From the NCBI GenBank assembly GCA_019245115.1, contig JAFARZ010000197.1, forward strand, positions 1-35,796: 35,796 bases of DNA. Direction: 5' to 3'. This stretch comes from Streptosporangiaceae bacterium (GTDB taxonomy: Bacteria > Actinomycetota > Actinomycetes > Streptosporangiales > Streptosporangiaceae). Shown piece after piece: positions 16,957 to 25,452 of the stretch (the stretch's first letter is position 1; every line of letters starts with the position of its first letter). A model generated the notes under the pieces. It saw only the letters and a list, made by a program, of their open reading frames with translations. It was not told the origin of the DNA and made no database searches. The translations under genes were made by a program, and so were the position numbers.

Positions 16957-17469
16957 TCACCGGGTATCTTCCCGGAGGCGTCCGAGCAGCAGCCCGAGCG
17001 CGTTCTCCACCGTCTGCCGGCGAATCTGGCCCCTGGTCCCGGTCAGGGCTATTGTCCTGACCACGGTGTCGCCGTCGGCACTCACGGCGATGTGTACCGT
17101 GCCGGGTGGCTGTCCGTCGGACGGGTCAGGACCCGCGACTCCGGTTGTAGCCAGACCAAAGTCAGCCCCGAGCCGCGTTCGAGCGCCCTCGGCCATCGCC
17201 GCCGCCACCGGCGGGTAGACCGCGCCGTGCCGGGCGAGCATCCGGGCGTCCACTCCGAGCAATTCGGCCTTCAGCTCCGTCGCATAGGTGACCACACCGC
17301 CCCGGAACGACGCCGAGGCGCCGGGTATGTCGGTGAGGGCGGCGGCGACCAGGCCGCCGGTCAGCGACTCCGCCACCGCGACCGTCCGGCCGGCCGCCTG
17401 TAGCAGTCCGTGGATCTGCCGAGACAGATCCCGCGCGGCTCTGCCCGCCGAAGAAACCGGACCAGCCAC
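16957..17469 (-). CDS. pncC: CinA C-terminal-type nicotinamide-nucleotide amidase (PncC)
   Basis: A 170-residue stand-alone CinA C-terminal domain, which deamidates nicotinamide mononucleotide to nicotinate mononucleotide in NAD recycling. Family motifs are VAVAESLTGGLVAAALTDIPGAS, the FRGGVVTYATELKAELLGV strand and TTGVAGPDPSDGQPPGTVHIA. The N-terminal MoCF-like domain of long CinA proteins is absent. The GTG at 17469 starts 3 nt after the pgsA stop, with AAGGAGG overlapping the end of pgsA, so the two are in one operon. Confidence 0.92.
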   Translation of the reverse strand: MAGPVSSAGRAARDLSRQIHGLLQAAGRTVAVAESLTGGLVAAALTDIPGASASFRGGVVTYATELKAELLGVDARMLARHGAVYPPVAAAMAEGARTRLGADFGLATTGVAGPDPSDGQPPGTVHIAVSADGDTVVRTIALTGTRGQIRRQTVENALGLLLGRLREDTR

Positions 17470-17472
17470 GCC

Positions 17473-18045
17473 TCACGCCTCCTTGGTGCCCGCGCGGTGC
17501 AGCCGCAGCGCGCGCAGCAGGTAGTCGACCCCGGTTACCACGGTGGCCACCACGGCCGCCGCCATAACGATCCCTCGCAAGATCGCGGGGATCCACGGGA
17601 GAATGTACAGGCATATCGCCACGACCTGCAGCAAGGTCTTGAGTTTGCCGCCGCGGCTGGCCGCGATCACCCCCTGACGGATCACCCAGAAACGCAGGCC
17701 AGTCACCCCGAGCTCGCGGACCATTATCACAGCGGTGACCCACCACTGCAGCTCGCCGAGTGCAGTCAGGCTGATCAGCGCCGCGCCGGTCAGGGCCTTG
17801 TCCGCGACCGGATCGGCGATCTTGCCGAAGTCGGTCACCAGCCCGCGGCTGCGGGCAAGCCGCCCGTCGAGCAGATCGGTCACCGAAGCGACACAGAACG
17901 CGGCGAACGCCACCACCCGCCAGGCCGTCCCCCCCTGGACCAGCCCCACCACCACGACCGGGATCAGAAGGATCCGGACGGCCGTGAGCCAGTTGGCCAC
18001 GTTGTACAGGCTGATCTCGGTCTTCGCCGGGCCGGCCGGATTCAC
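17473..18045 (-). CDS. pgsA: CDP-diacylglycerol-glycerol-3-phosphate 3-phosphatidyltransferase
   Basis: A 190-residue membrane enzyme that makes phosphatidylglycerol phosphate from CDP-diacylglycerol and glycerol 3-phosphate. The CDP-alcohol phosphatidyltransferase signature is complete: D-x2-DG-x2-AR-x8-G-x3-D-x3-D in the segment starting [10 protein letters not shown] and ending KIADPVAD, at about residues 57-82. Hydrophobic helices surround it. The GTG at 18045 overlaps the rimO stop (GTGA). Actinobacteria often carry several paralogues, so another member of the family with a related substrate is possible, but this genomic position is the usual one for pgsA. Confidence 0.9.
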   Translation of the reverse strand: MNPAGPAKTEISLYNVANWLTAVRILLIPVVVVGLVQGGTAWRVVAFAAFCVASVTDLLDGRLARSRGLVTDFGKIADPVADKALTGAALISLTALGELQWWVTAVIMVRELGVTGLRFWVIRQGVIAASRGGKLKTLLQVVAICLYILPWIPAILRGIVMAAAVVATVVTGVDYLLRALRLHRAGTKEA

Positions 18046-19406
18046 CGAGCTTCCGCCGTGAGGTCCACTCCCTCGGAACTGGTTACCTGAGCCTGGACGA
18101 TCTCACCAACCGCGAGCGGCGTCTGCGACACGACCGTGGTGACACCGTCCACCTCCGGCGCCTGGTGCGCGGCCCGGCCTTCGTAGACACCCTCTTCCAG
18201 GCATTCCTCGATCAGCACATCGACGGCCTCACCGACGCGCTCGGCGGCCCGCTGAGCCATGAGCTCTTCGGCCAGATCGGCGAAGTCCTCGACCCGCCGG
18301 GCGATCTCCGCGTCGTCCAGCTTGCCCGGCAGCGTATCCGCTTCGGTGCCGTCCTCGTCCGAATAGCCGAAGATCCCGATGGCATCCAGCCGGGCGCTGC
18401 TCAGGAACAACTCGAGCTCGCGTAGGTCCTCGGCGGTCTCGCCTGGGAAGCCGACGATGAAGTTGGACCGCACTCCCGCTTCGGGGGCCAGTTCCCGGAC
18501 CTGCCTGAGCAGTCCGAGGAAACGTGCGCGGTCGCCGAACCTGCGCATGGCCCGCAGCACCGGGCCGCTGGCGTGCTGGAACGACAGATCGAAGTACGGC
18601 GCCACGCCGGGAGTGGACGTCATGACCTCGATCAGGCCCGGCCGCACCTCGGCCGGCTGGAGGTAACTGATCCGCACCCGCGCCACCGTGGCCGCCAGAT
18701 CCGGCAGGATCTCCTCGAGCAGCCGCAGGTTCCCCAGGTCCTTGCCATAGGACGTGGAATTCTCGCTGACCAGCAGGATCTCCTTCACCCCCTGGGCGGC
18801 CAGCCAGCTTGCCTCGGCCAGGATCTCGGGAGGGCGCCGGGAGACGAACGCGCCGCGGAAGGACGGGATCGCGCAGAACGAGCACCTGCGGTCACACCCC
18901 GAAGCGATCTTCAGCGGCGCGGCCACCCCCGTAGCCAGCCGCCGCCGCAGCCACGGCGGGCCGACATCGTCCCGGGCCCGCGACCGCTCCACCGGACTGA
19001 TTGGCAACAGCTTGCGCCGGTCCTGAGGCGCATGCGCCTCCCGCCGACGGCCTGCCAGCACGTCATCCAGCCGGGCCCCGATATCCTCGTAGTCGTCGAA
19101 GCCGAGGATCTGCGCCTCGGGCAGCTCGGCGGCCAGCTCCGTGCCGTATCGCTCCGCCAGGCAGCCGACGGCCACCACCTTCGCGCCCGACTCCGACGCC
19201 GCCAGCAGCTCCTCGATCGACTCCTGCTTGGCCGCCTGGATGAAACCGCAGGTATTCACGAGAACGACGCCGGCTTCCCGGCCCTGCGCCGCTAGTTCCC
19301 ATCCGGCGTCAGCCAGGCGCGCGGCGAGTTCCTCCGAGTCAACCTCGTTGCGCGCGCAACCGAGCGTGACAAGACTCACTGTCCTGGGAGTGGAACTGAA
19401 AGACAC
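18042..19406 (-). CDS. rimO: Ribosomal protein S12 methylthiotransferase RimO
   Basis: A 454-residue radical SAM methylthiotransferase that modifies an aspartate of ribosomal protein S12. The N-terminal UPF0004 domain begins [22 protein letters not shown] with NTCGF, and CLAERYG supplies the third Cys. The radical SAM cysteines are in [15 protein letters not shown], at about residues 169-183. A C-terminal TRAM domain follows ([25 protein letters not shown]). The GTG start at 19406 has no Shine-Dalgarno but has TAGGCT ending 6 nt upstream (19413-19418), suggesting a leaderless transcript. It overlaps pgsA by 4 nt, forming a rimO-pgsA-pncC unit. Confidence 0.95.
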   Translation of the reverse strand: MSFSSTPRTVSLVTLGCARNEVDSEELAARLADAGWELAAQGREAGVVLVNTCGFIQAAKQESIEELLAASESGAKVVAVGCLAERYGTELAAELPEAQILGFDDYEDIGARLDDVLAGRRREAHAPQDRRKLLPISPVERSRARDDVGPPWLRRRLATGVAAPLKIASGCDRRCSFCAIPSFRGAFVSRRPPEILAEASWLAAQGVKEILLVSENSTSYGKDLGNLRLLEEILPDLAATVARVRISYLQPAEVRPGLIEVMTSTPGVAPYFDLSFQHASGPVLRAMRRFGDRARFLGLLRQVRELAPEAGVRSNFIVGFPGETAEDLRELELFLSSARLDAIGIFGYSDEDGTEADTLPGKLDDAEIARRVEDFADLAEELMAQRAAERVGEAVDVLIEECLEEGVYEGRAAHQAPEVDGVTTVVSQTPLAVGEIVQAQVTSSEGVDLTAEAR

Positions 19407-19412
19407 ACGCAG

Positions 19413-19418
19413 AGCCTA
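19413..19418 (-). promoter_or_regulatory. Candidate -10 of rimO (TAGGCT), leaderless spacing
   Basis: TAGGCT fits the actinobacterial TAnnnT -10 pattern and ends 6 nt before the GTG. Transcription would therefore begin at or beside the start codon. Confidence 0.45.
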
Positions 19419-19447
19419 CTCGGCCTCCCACACCACCCTGCCGACGT

Positions 19448-19500
19448 CATGATCATGGGTCATTTGCGGGAATAGTTACCGCCTATGACCCATGATCATG
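19448..19500. repeat. Perfect 16-bp inverted repeat between rodZ-like gene and rimO
   Basis: CATGATCATGGGTCAT at 19448-19463 pairs perfectly with ATGACCCATGATCATG at 19485-19500. The 21-nt loop contains a further GCGG/CCGC pairing. CATGATCATG is also palindromic by itself. It sits 18 nt past the rodZ-like stop and 30 nt before the rimO promoter, so it may be a terminator for the upstream gene, although no T-run follows. Confidence 0.85.
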
Positions 19501-19517
19501 GAAGGTGCCGGGTGGGG

Positions 19518-20252
19518 CTAGACGTTGGGCGGGCTTAGATTCATCGTGAGCACATTCGGCGTGTTCGTGTTCCGGCGCTTCCCGTCAACGGTGAGCACTA
19601 CGCCGGGCGGATTGCCCAGCCTGAGGCTGACCGCCTGCTTCTCGGTCCAGCTCGCTGAGCCGCCGGCCGGCACCACCCCCATGTAAATCTGCGCACCGGT
19701 GTCCGCCCTGGTGATCAGGACCCAGCAATCCTGGAGCGCGGTCAGGTGGATCCGGACCTCGTGGCGCGGTGCCCGCGCTGGCGTATGCGTCGGACGGGGC
19801 GACGGCCGCGGGGTGGCCCGCAGCGCGGTCGCGTGCGGTGTCGTCCGCGCGGCGGCAGCTGCCTTATGGCTGTGCGAAGACACCAGATGATAGGCACTGA
19901 ACCCGATGATGCCGAGCAACAGCACGACGACGATCATGCTCAGGCTGGGTGAGCGGCGTTCCCTGATCCTGATCGGCGTGGCGGGCTCGAACACGTCGGC
20001 GGCGGAGATGCTCCCGCCGACCGGGCCGTGTTCGGCGTCGTACTCCCTGATCAGCGGCTCTGAGTCAATACCCTCCGCGGTGGCGATGCTCCTGATGTGG
20101 CCGCGCGCGTAGAAATCGCCGCCGCATGCCGAGAAGTCATTGTTTTCGATACCGCGGATGATCGATTCTCGGATCCGGGTCCGCTGGCTTACCTGAGTAA
20201 TGGTGAGACCGGCCTGACGGCGTGCCTCCGTCAGGGTGTCACCGATGCTCAC
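19518..20252 (-). CDS. RodZ-like helix-turn-helix membrane protein
   Basis: A 244-residue bitopic protein of the RodZ architecture, which links the cell-wall elongation machinery to the membrane. Residues 1-75 form an XRE-type helix-turn-helix (IGDTLTEARRQAGLTITQVSQRTRIRESIIRGIENNDF). Residues about 105-124 are a single membrane segment. A Pro/Thr/Arg linker and a C-terminal DUF4115-type beta domain follow (about 165-244, with ALQDCWVLITRADTG and VVLTVDGK). GTG 20252 is chosen because GGGAGG lies 6 nt upstream; the frame is open to 20315. It lies between ftsK and rimO, as in many actinobacterial genomes. Confidence 0.88.
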   Translation of the reverse strand: MSIGDTLTEARRQAGLTITQVSQRTRIRESIIRGIENNDFSACGGDFYARGHIRSIATAEGIDSEPLIREYDAEHGPVGGSISAADVFEPATPIRIRERRSPSLSMIVVVLLLGIIGFSAYHLVSSHSHKAAAAARTTPHATALRATPRPSPRPTHTPARAPRHEVRIHLTALQDCWVLITRADTGAQIYMGVVPAGGSASWTEKQAVSLRLGNPPGVVLTVDGKRRNTNTPNVLTMNLSPPNV

Positions 20253-20391
20253 GGCGCGCCTCCCGGGTGGTGTTGTACTGGGACCGTTACCAAGTGTAGG
20301 CACCACAGGGTGCAAGATCGGTGAAGCAAAGGTTGCGATTTCCCTGACTTACCGCGACCCCACTTATTGCGACGCTGACTTACCAGCCGCC

Positions 20392-23142
20392 TTACCCGCC
20401 GCGGAGAGAGCTAAGCGTCTGTTCGAGGTCGTCGGGCCGCACCAGGACGTCGCGGGCCTTCGAGCCCTCGCTCGGCCCCACGACGGACCGGCTTTCGAGC
20501 AGGTCCATCAGCCTGCCCGCCTTGGCAAAACCCACCCGCAGCTTGCGCTGGAGCATCGAGGTCGACCCGAACTGGGTGGTGATCACCAGCTCAGCCGCCT
20601 GCATCAGCAGCTCGAGGTCGTCGCCGATCTCCTCGTCGATGTCGCGCTTCTTCTCCGGTGCGGCGGCCACATCTTCCCGGTACGCCGGCTCCGCCTGCTT
20701 CTTGCAGTGCGCGACGATGTCCCGGATCTCCTTCTCCGAGACGTACGCGTTCTGCAGCCGGATCGGCTTGGACGCGCCCATCGGCAGGAAGAGCGCGTCG
20801 CCCTGCCCGACCAGCTTTTCGGCTCCGGGCTGGTCCAGGATGACCCGCGAGTCCGTGAGCGACGAGACGGCGAACGCCAGCCTGGACGGCACGTTCGCCT
20901 TGATCAGCCCGGTGACCACGTCGACCGACGGCCGCTGCGTGGCGATCACGAGGTGAATGCCGGCCGCCCGGGCCAGCTGGGTGATCCGCACGATCGCGTC
21001 TTCCACATCCCGCGGCGCGACCATCATCAGGTCGGCCAGCTCGTCGATGATCACCAGCAGGTACGGGTAAGGCAGGTACTCCCGCTCGCTGCCCGGCGGC
21101 GGCGCCAGCTTCCCGGCCCGCACCGCCTTGTTGAAGTCGTCCACGTGCCGGAAGCCGGACGCCGCCAGGTCGTCATAGCGGCGCTCCATCTCCCCGACCA
21201 CCCACTCCAGCGCCTCGGCCGCCTTCTTCGGGCTGGTGATGATCGGCGTGATCAGGTGCGGGATGCCCTCGTAGATGGTCAGCTCGACCCGCTTGGGGTC
21301 AACCAGGATCATCCGCACCTCATCCGGCGTGGCGCGGGTCAGAATGGAGGTAATCAGGCCGTTCAGGCACACCGACTTACCGGCGCCGGTGGCGCCCGCG
21401 ATCAGCACGTGCGGCATCTTGGCCAGGTTCGCCACCATCACCCGGCCCTCGACGTCCTTACCCAGGCCGACCACCATCGGATGGTGATCGCTGATCGCCA
21501 CATCGGACTTGAGCACGTCGCCCAGGCTGACGATCTCCTTGTCCGCGTTGGGGATCTCCACCCCGATCGCCGACCGGCCGGGGATCGGCGACACGATCCG
21601 CACATCCGCGCTCTTCACCGCGTAGGCGATGTTCTTCTGCAACGCGGTGACCCGCTCCACCTTGACCGCGGGCCCGAGCTCGATCTCATACCGCGTCACC
21701 GTCGGTCCCCGGCTGAACCCGGTGACCTGCGCGTCCACATTGAACTGCTCGAGCACCTCGGACAACGCGGCCACGACGATGTCGTTCGCCCTGGTCCGTT
21801 GCTTCGGCGCGCTGCCCGGCCGCAGCAGCGCGGTGGGCGGCAGCGTGTACCCGTCGAGCGCCGCGCCGGTCAGCGTGAGCTGCTCCGGATTCCGCAGCGG
21901 CTCATGTGGCGCCGGGATCTTCACCTCGGGCTTGGGCGCCGGCGGCGGCTGAGGCGCCTCGTCGGCCGGCTCGTCGAAGCCCAGCTTGTCGAGCAGGCTC
22001 AGGTCGGGATCCTTGCCCGGCTTGCCGGGCTTGGCCCCTTCCACCAGCGGCGTGTCATAGGGCTTGACGTGATCGCCGGCCTCGATGGCCGGCCGGAGCC
22101 GGATCTGCTTGGCGATCTGCGCTCGGGTCCGGCGTACCGAGCTGCCCGTCGATTCTTCGTACTCCCCGTCTATCTCAAGGGAGTCAACATCATGCCGTTC
22201 GGTATGACCGAGGAGTTCGCGGAGGTCGGAGAGTCGCTCCGGGATACGGTGCAGCGGAGTACCGGTGATAACCAGCACTCCGAAGCCGGCCAGCAGTGCC
22301 AGCAGCGGGGCGGCCACCCATGGGGTGACCGCGGAGGCGAGCGGTCCGGCGGCCGCGTATCCGATGTAGCCGCCCGCCGCGCGTATGGTCGTGACGCCGT
22401 CGGACGGGTGCGGCGTGCCCTTGGCGATGTGGATCAGGCCGACCGCGCCGACCAGCAGCGCGGTCCAGCCGATGGCGGCGCGCGCCGTTTCCGAATTCCG
22501 GTCCGGATGCCGGAGGAACCGCCAGGCCAGCAGCCCGACCAGCAGCGGGAGCGCCCAGGCGAGAGACCCGAAGCCGCCCAGGAACAGGTACCGCAGGGCT
22601 CTGCCCACCGGATTGCCCATCCGCCACCAGACGCTGGCGGCCAGGACGATCGCCGCGCCCAGCGTGAGCAGCCCGACGCCGTCCCGGCGGTGGTGCGGAT
22701 CGAGGTCGCGGGCGCCGCGGCCGACCGCGCGGACCGCGAACCCGACCGATCCGGCCACCAGCATCCAGGCGCCAAGCAGCGCCCGGCCGATCCAGGCGAC
22801 CAGGATCATGAACGGGGACTGCGGCGGCGGGGTTTTACGGGTGTTCCTCGTGCCGGTCCTGGTGCCGCCGCGCTTGGCGGTACCGCGCTTGGCGTTACCG
22901 GGCCGTGTGCTGCTCGGTTTCCGCGACGCCGTCCCGCCGCGTGACCCGCTTCCCCCGCGCGGCGGTGCCTGACTGCGCATGGTCGACGTGGTCGACGTGG
23001 TCGTGGTCCGGCTGGCGGCCGGCCTGGGCGTCTTCCGGTTTCCCGGTGCCGGGCGTTCGCCGAAGCTCAGGGCGTCCAGGGCAGCCTCATCGAACCCGCC
23101 TCGACCGCGGGTATTTGATCCCTTGGGCGCACGGGCCGCCAT
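20392..23142 (-). CDS. ftsK: DNA translocase FtsK/SpoIIIE
   Basis: A 916-residue septal DNA pump. A basic, Thr/Ser/Arg-rich tail of about 115 residues precedes four to five membrane segments (about 120-330). An acidic/Pro-rich linker follows, then the motor domain with Walker A GATGAGKSVCLN at about residue 582 and Walker B LLVIIDELADLMM near 697. The C-terminal gamma winged helix is present (STSMLQRKLRVGFAKAGRLMDLLE), so DNA-sequence guidance should be intact. ATG 23142 starts MAARAPKGSNTRGRG; no Shine-Dalgarno is seen, but TACGTT ends 7 nt upstream (23150-23155), consistent with a leaderless mRNA. A second frame on the opposite strand is open across the whole gene but is a GC-bias shadow. 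Confidence 0.95.
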   Translation of the reverse strand: MAARAPKGSNTRGRGGFDEAALDALSFGERPAPGNRKTPRPAASRTTTTSTTSTMRSQAPPRGGSGSRGGTASRKPSSTRPGNAKRGTAKRGGTRTGTRNTRKTPPPQSPFMILVAWIGRALLGAWMLVAGSVGFAVRAVGRGARDLDPHHRRDGVGLLTLGAAIVLAASVWWRMGNPVGRALRYLFLGGFGSLAWALPLLVGLLAWRFLRHPDRNSETARAAIGWTALLVGAVGLIHIAKGTPHPSDGVTTIRAAGGYIGYAAAGPLASAVTPWVAAPLLALLAGFGVLVITGTPLHRIPERLSDLRELLGHTERHDVDSLEIDGEYEESTGSSVRRTRAQIAKQIRLRPAIEAGDHVKPYDTPLVEGAKPGKPGKDPDLSLLDKLGFDEPADEAPQPPPAPKPEVKIPAPHEPLRNPEQLTLTGAALDGYTLPPTALLRPGSAPKQRTRANDIVVAALSEVLEQFNVDAQVTGFSRGPTVTRYEIELGPAVKVERVTALQKNIAYAVKSADVRIVSPIPGRSAIGVEIPNADKEIVSLGDVLKSDVAISDHHPMVVGLGKDVEGRVMVANLAKMPHVLIAGATGAGKSVCLNGLITSILTRATPDEVRMILVDPKRVELTIYEGIPHLITPIITSPKKAAEALEWVVGEMERRYDDLAASGFRHVDDFNKAVRAGKLAPPPGSEREYLPYPYLLVIIDELADLMMVAPRDVEDAIVRITQLARAAGIHLVIATQRPSVDVVTGLIKANVPSRLAFAVSSLTDSRVILDQPGAEKLVGQGDALFLPMGASKPIRLQNAYVSEKEIRDIVAHCKKQAEPAYREDVAAAPEKKRDIDEEIGDDLELLMQAAELVITTQFGSTSMLQRKLRVGFAKAGRLMDLLESRSVVGPSEGSKARDVLVRPDDLEQTLSSLRGG

Positions 23143-23149
23143 ATTCGCA

Positions 23150-23155
23150 AACGTA
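23150..23155 (-). promoter_or_regulatory. Candidate -10 of ftsK (TACGTT), leaderless spacing
   Basis: TACGTT fits TAnnnT and ends 7 nt before the ATG. No ribosome-binding site is present. Confidence 0.45.
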
Positions 23156-23228
23156 CCGAGAACCCCGCCCAACCCCAAGCACATTCGCTCTCGGCGTGTC
23201 GCGTTACTGCTCCCGCCCGACCCACTAT

Positions 23229-23299
23229 GCGCACGAAACCGACGTTACGAAAGGTACAAATATGAATATTTCGGGCGTAAGAACGTCGGTTTCGTGCGC
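23229..23299. repeat. Perfect 18-bp inverted repeat around the 5' end of a DUF559/AbiEi gene
   Basis: GCGCACGAAACCGACGTT (23229-23246) is perfectly complementary to AACGTCGGTTTCGTGCGC (23282-23299). The 35-nt centre is AT-rich and contains an AAAGG ribosome-binding-like site and the ATG at 23262. The pairing could be a protein-binding operator over the promoter or an mRNA hairpin that would present or hide the start. Confidence 0.9.
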
Positions 23300-24260
23300 C
23301 AAGTCGACGGGGATCTCAGATGATGTGACTGACAGTAAAATTATGAAGACGGTTAGTAAGTACCGGGTGGGGAGCGTCGCGGACTGGCGAGCGGTCGGAA
23401 TAACCGAACGGCAGCTTCAATCCCTCGTACGGCAGGGGATTCTCGTCAGGATGCGCCACAGCGTATACGCGACGGCCGCGGCTCTGGAGGAGAGCAAAGC
23501 TGATCCGGCCCACGAGCACGCGTTGCTCGTGGCCGCCGCCATGGCGGCGACGAGCCGCGACACAGTGGCCAGTCATCAGTCCGCGGCACTTATGGATGGC
23601 ATTAAGTTGCTCAAGAAGCCGCCCGCCGGAACCGTCGCGCTGACCAGACCGAGCGGCAGGCGAAGCGGACGGGTGGGCCGTGGCGGAATCAAGGTTCACA
23701 CCGGCACCCTGCCGGCCGATCAGATCACCCAGCGCTTCAAGGTTCCGGTTACCACGGCGGCCCGTACCGTCGCCGACCTGGCGAGAACATCTTCGTTCAT
23801 GGCGGCGGTGGTCGCCGCCGACTCCGCGTTGCACCAGTCCAAGACCACAAAACCGGAGCTGGATTCCGTGCTGTCGGGCTCCGTGCGATGGCCAGGCCTG
23901 GTCCAGGCCAGGCGCGTCCTTGATTTCAGCGACGAACGTTCGGAGTCGGTGCTCGAGTCGTGCGCCAGAGTGGTCTTCGACGCCCATGGCCTGCCACCTC
24001 CTGACCTGCAAGTCGAGCTCGGCGCGGAACGGTTCGCCGGGCGGGTGGATTTTTACTGGCGCGAGTACCTGACCGTCGCCGAAGGCGATGGCGAGATCAA
24101 ATACATCAAGGCCGGACGTGCCAGCGCTCAGCTGGAACGTGACCAGTTGCTGCGCGCGGCCGGATTCCGGGTCGTCCACTTCACCTGGCAGCAGTTGTTC
24201 CACGAGCAGTTGCTCGTAATCTCGTGGATCAGGCAGGCATTTAGCGGCGAGATCGGCTGA
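23262..24260 (+). CDS. AbiEi-like winged-helix protein with DUF559 nuclease-like domain (copy A)
   Basis: A 332-residue protein. The N-terminal part (from about residue 33: GSVADWRAVGITERQLQSLVRQGILVRMRHSVYA) matches the AbiEi-type antitoxin winged helix. The C-terminal 110 residues resemble the DUF559/Vsr-like PD-(D/E)xK fold: FAGRVDFYW, then VAEGDGEIKY, then ERDQLLRAAGFRVVHFTWQQL, with Asp, Glu/Asp and Lys at the expected spacing. ATG 23262 has AAAGG 7 nt upstream; ATG 23343 would remove 27 residues of no domain content and is a real alternative. No AbiEii toxin gene is adjacent. Codon bias is weaker at its 5' end than in neighbours, suggesting acquisition. It converges with amn with 4 nt between stops. 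Function unknown; defence or toxin-antitoxin roles are possible. Confidence 0.75.
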   Translation: MNISGVRTSVSCAKSTGISDDVTDSKIMKTVSKYRVGSVADWRAVGITERQLQSLVRQGILVRMRHSVYATAAALEESKADPAHEHALLVAAAMAATSRDTVASHQSAALMDGIKLLKKPPAGTVALTRPSGRRSGRVGRGGIKVHTGTLPADQITQRFKVPVTTAARTVADLARTSSFMAAVVAADSALHQSKTTKPELDSVLSGSVRWPGLVQARRVLDFSDERSESVLESCARVVFDAHGLPPPDLQVELGAERFAGRVDFYWREYLTVAEGDGEIKYIKAGRASAQLERDQLLRAAGFRVVHFTWQQLFHEQLLVISWIRQAFSGEIG

Positions 24261-24264
24261 CGGG

Positions 24265-25452
24265 CTATTGGCCGAGCAACGGCTCGTCGGGAGAGCGGAG
24301 GTCGGTGGCGGGGAGGCCGCCTGGGTAGAGGTGGCGTACCCGTTCGGTGACGGAGATCGCGATGGCAACATGTTGCCGACGCGTGTCGGCGTAGAACTCC
24401 TGGGCCTCGGTGTTGAGCTTGGGCTGCCCGTGCAGCGGCTTGTCGCTCACCGCCAGGAGGGTCGCGGTCGGGATCCGGTAGCGGAAGCCGTTCGCGGCGA
24501 CCGTCGCGGACTCCATGTCCACCGCCACCGCGCGGGACAGGCGCAACCGCTCCCCGACCGAGGCGAGCTGGAGCTCCCAGTTCCGGTTCCCGGTGGTGTA
24601 CACGATGCCCATCCGCGGCCGCCGCCCGCGGCCGGTCAGTTCCTCGAGCAGCAGCGAGTTCAGGGTGTAGTTGGACACCACCGGCACGTTGAGCGGAAGC
24701 ACGTCGTCCAGGACCCGGTCGTCCCGCAGGTATGCGGTGGCCAGGACGAGGTCCCCGATCTCCTGGTGATTGCGCAAGCCGGCGCAGTGGCCGATCATCA
24801 GCACCAGGTCCGGCCGGAGCACGGCGAGATGGTCGGTGATGGTCTTGGCGTTGGACGGCCCGACACCGATGTTGATCATCGTCACGCCAGCCCGGCCCGG
24901 CTGCGAGTAGTGCCAGGCCGGCATCTGGCGGTCGTCGGAGTCCGGTCCGGTGACGCCGGGCAGCGCGGCCCGGAACTCCTCGACGTGCCAGGCGTAGTTG
25001 GTCAGCAGCACGTATCGCTGGAACGACTCGGCCGCGGTACCGGTGTAGTGCTGAAGCCGGTCGATGGACAGCGCCATCCGCTCCGGCCCGAACAGGAACA
25101 GCTTCTTGCGCCGCAGATCCCAGCTGAGCTCGTCCACCGCGGCGGCGAGAGCCGGGTCGTGCAGGTCCAGCGCCGCGCGGCCGGGTGACACCGAGATGCG
25201 GGCGCCGGCCGGGGCCAGCCGGCCGAACTCGCGGCACAGGTACCAGTCGATCGCGCCCGGCGACGCGAACTCGCCGGTCAGCACGGGGTTGTGCACCGAC
25301 CAGGGCCGTTCGACGGTGAGCAGAGGATAACAACCGGCCTTGTCCGCGGCCTCCATCGCCGCGCACAGCCGCTCGATCGCGGCCAGATGCTCGGCCGGCG
25401 CGAGCGCCCCGAAATCCGCTGCATAGGCGGAGTCACAGCTCTGTTCAGGCAT
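24265..25452 (-). CDS. amn: AMP nucleosidase
   Basis: A 395-residue purine-salvage enzyme hydrolysing AMP to adenine and ribose 5-phosphate. The catalytic half is highly typical: [40 protein letters not shown], then [27 protein letters not shown], then [20 protein letters not shown] and [15 protein letters not shown]. The N-terminal domain (about residues 1-170) carries the Amn-specific region. The protein is shorter than the E. coli enzyme (484 residues). ATG 25452 overlaps the bioB stop by 8 nt, so the gene should be translated by coupling to bioB. That partnership is unusual and is discussed in the findings. Confidence 0.92.
   Translation of the reverse strand: MPEQSCDSAYAADFGALAPAEHLAAIERLCAAMEAADKAGCYPLLTVERPWSVHNPVLTGEFASPGAIDWYLCREFGRLAPAGARISVSPGRAALDLHDPALAAAVDELSWDLRRKKLFLFGPERMALSIDRLQHYTGTAAESFQRYVLLTNYAWHVEEFRAALPGVTGPDSDDRQMPAWHYSQPGRAGVTMINIGVGPSNAKTITDHLAVLRPDLVLMIGHCAGLRNHQEIGDLVLATAYLRDDRVLDDVLPLNVPVVSNYTLNSLLLEELTGRGRRPRMGIVYTTGNRNWELQLASVGERLRLSRAVAVDMESATVAANGFRYRIPTATLLAVSDKPLHGQPKLNTEAQEFYADTRRQHVAIAISVTERVRHLYPGGLPATDLRSPDEPLLGQ

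Noticed and set aside
20236..22944. Open frame of 902 codons on the plus strand
   Set aside because: Exactly antisense to ftsK, which has Walker motifs, membrane segments and a gamma domain; the antisense product is Arg/His/Gly-rich with no domain. High GC keeps such frames open.
23262..24260. Complete AbiE toxin-antitoxin pair
   Set aside because: No AbiEii-type nucleotidyltransferase gene next to either AbiEi-like gene.
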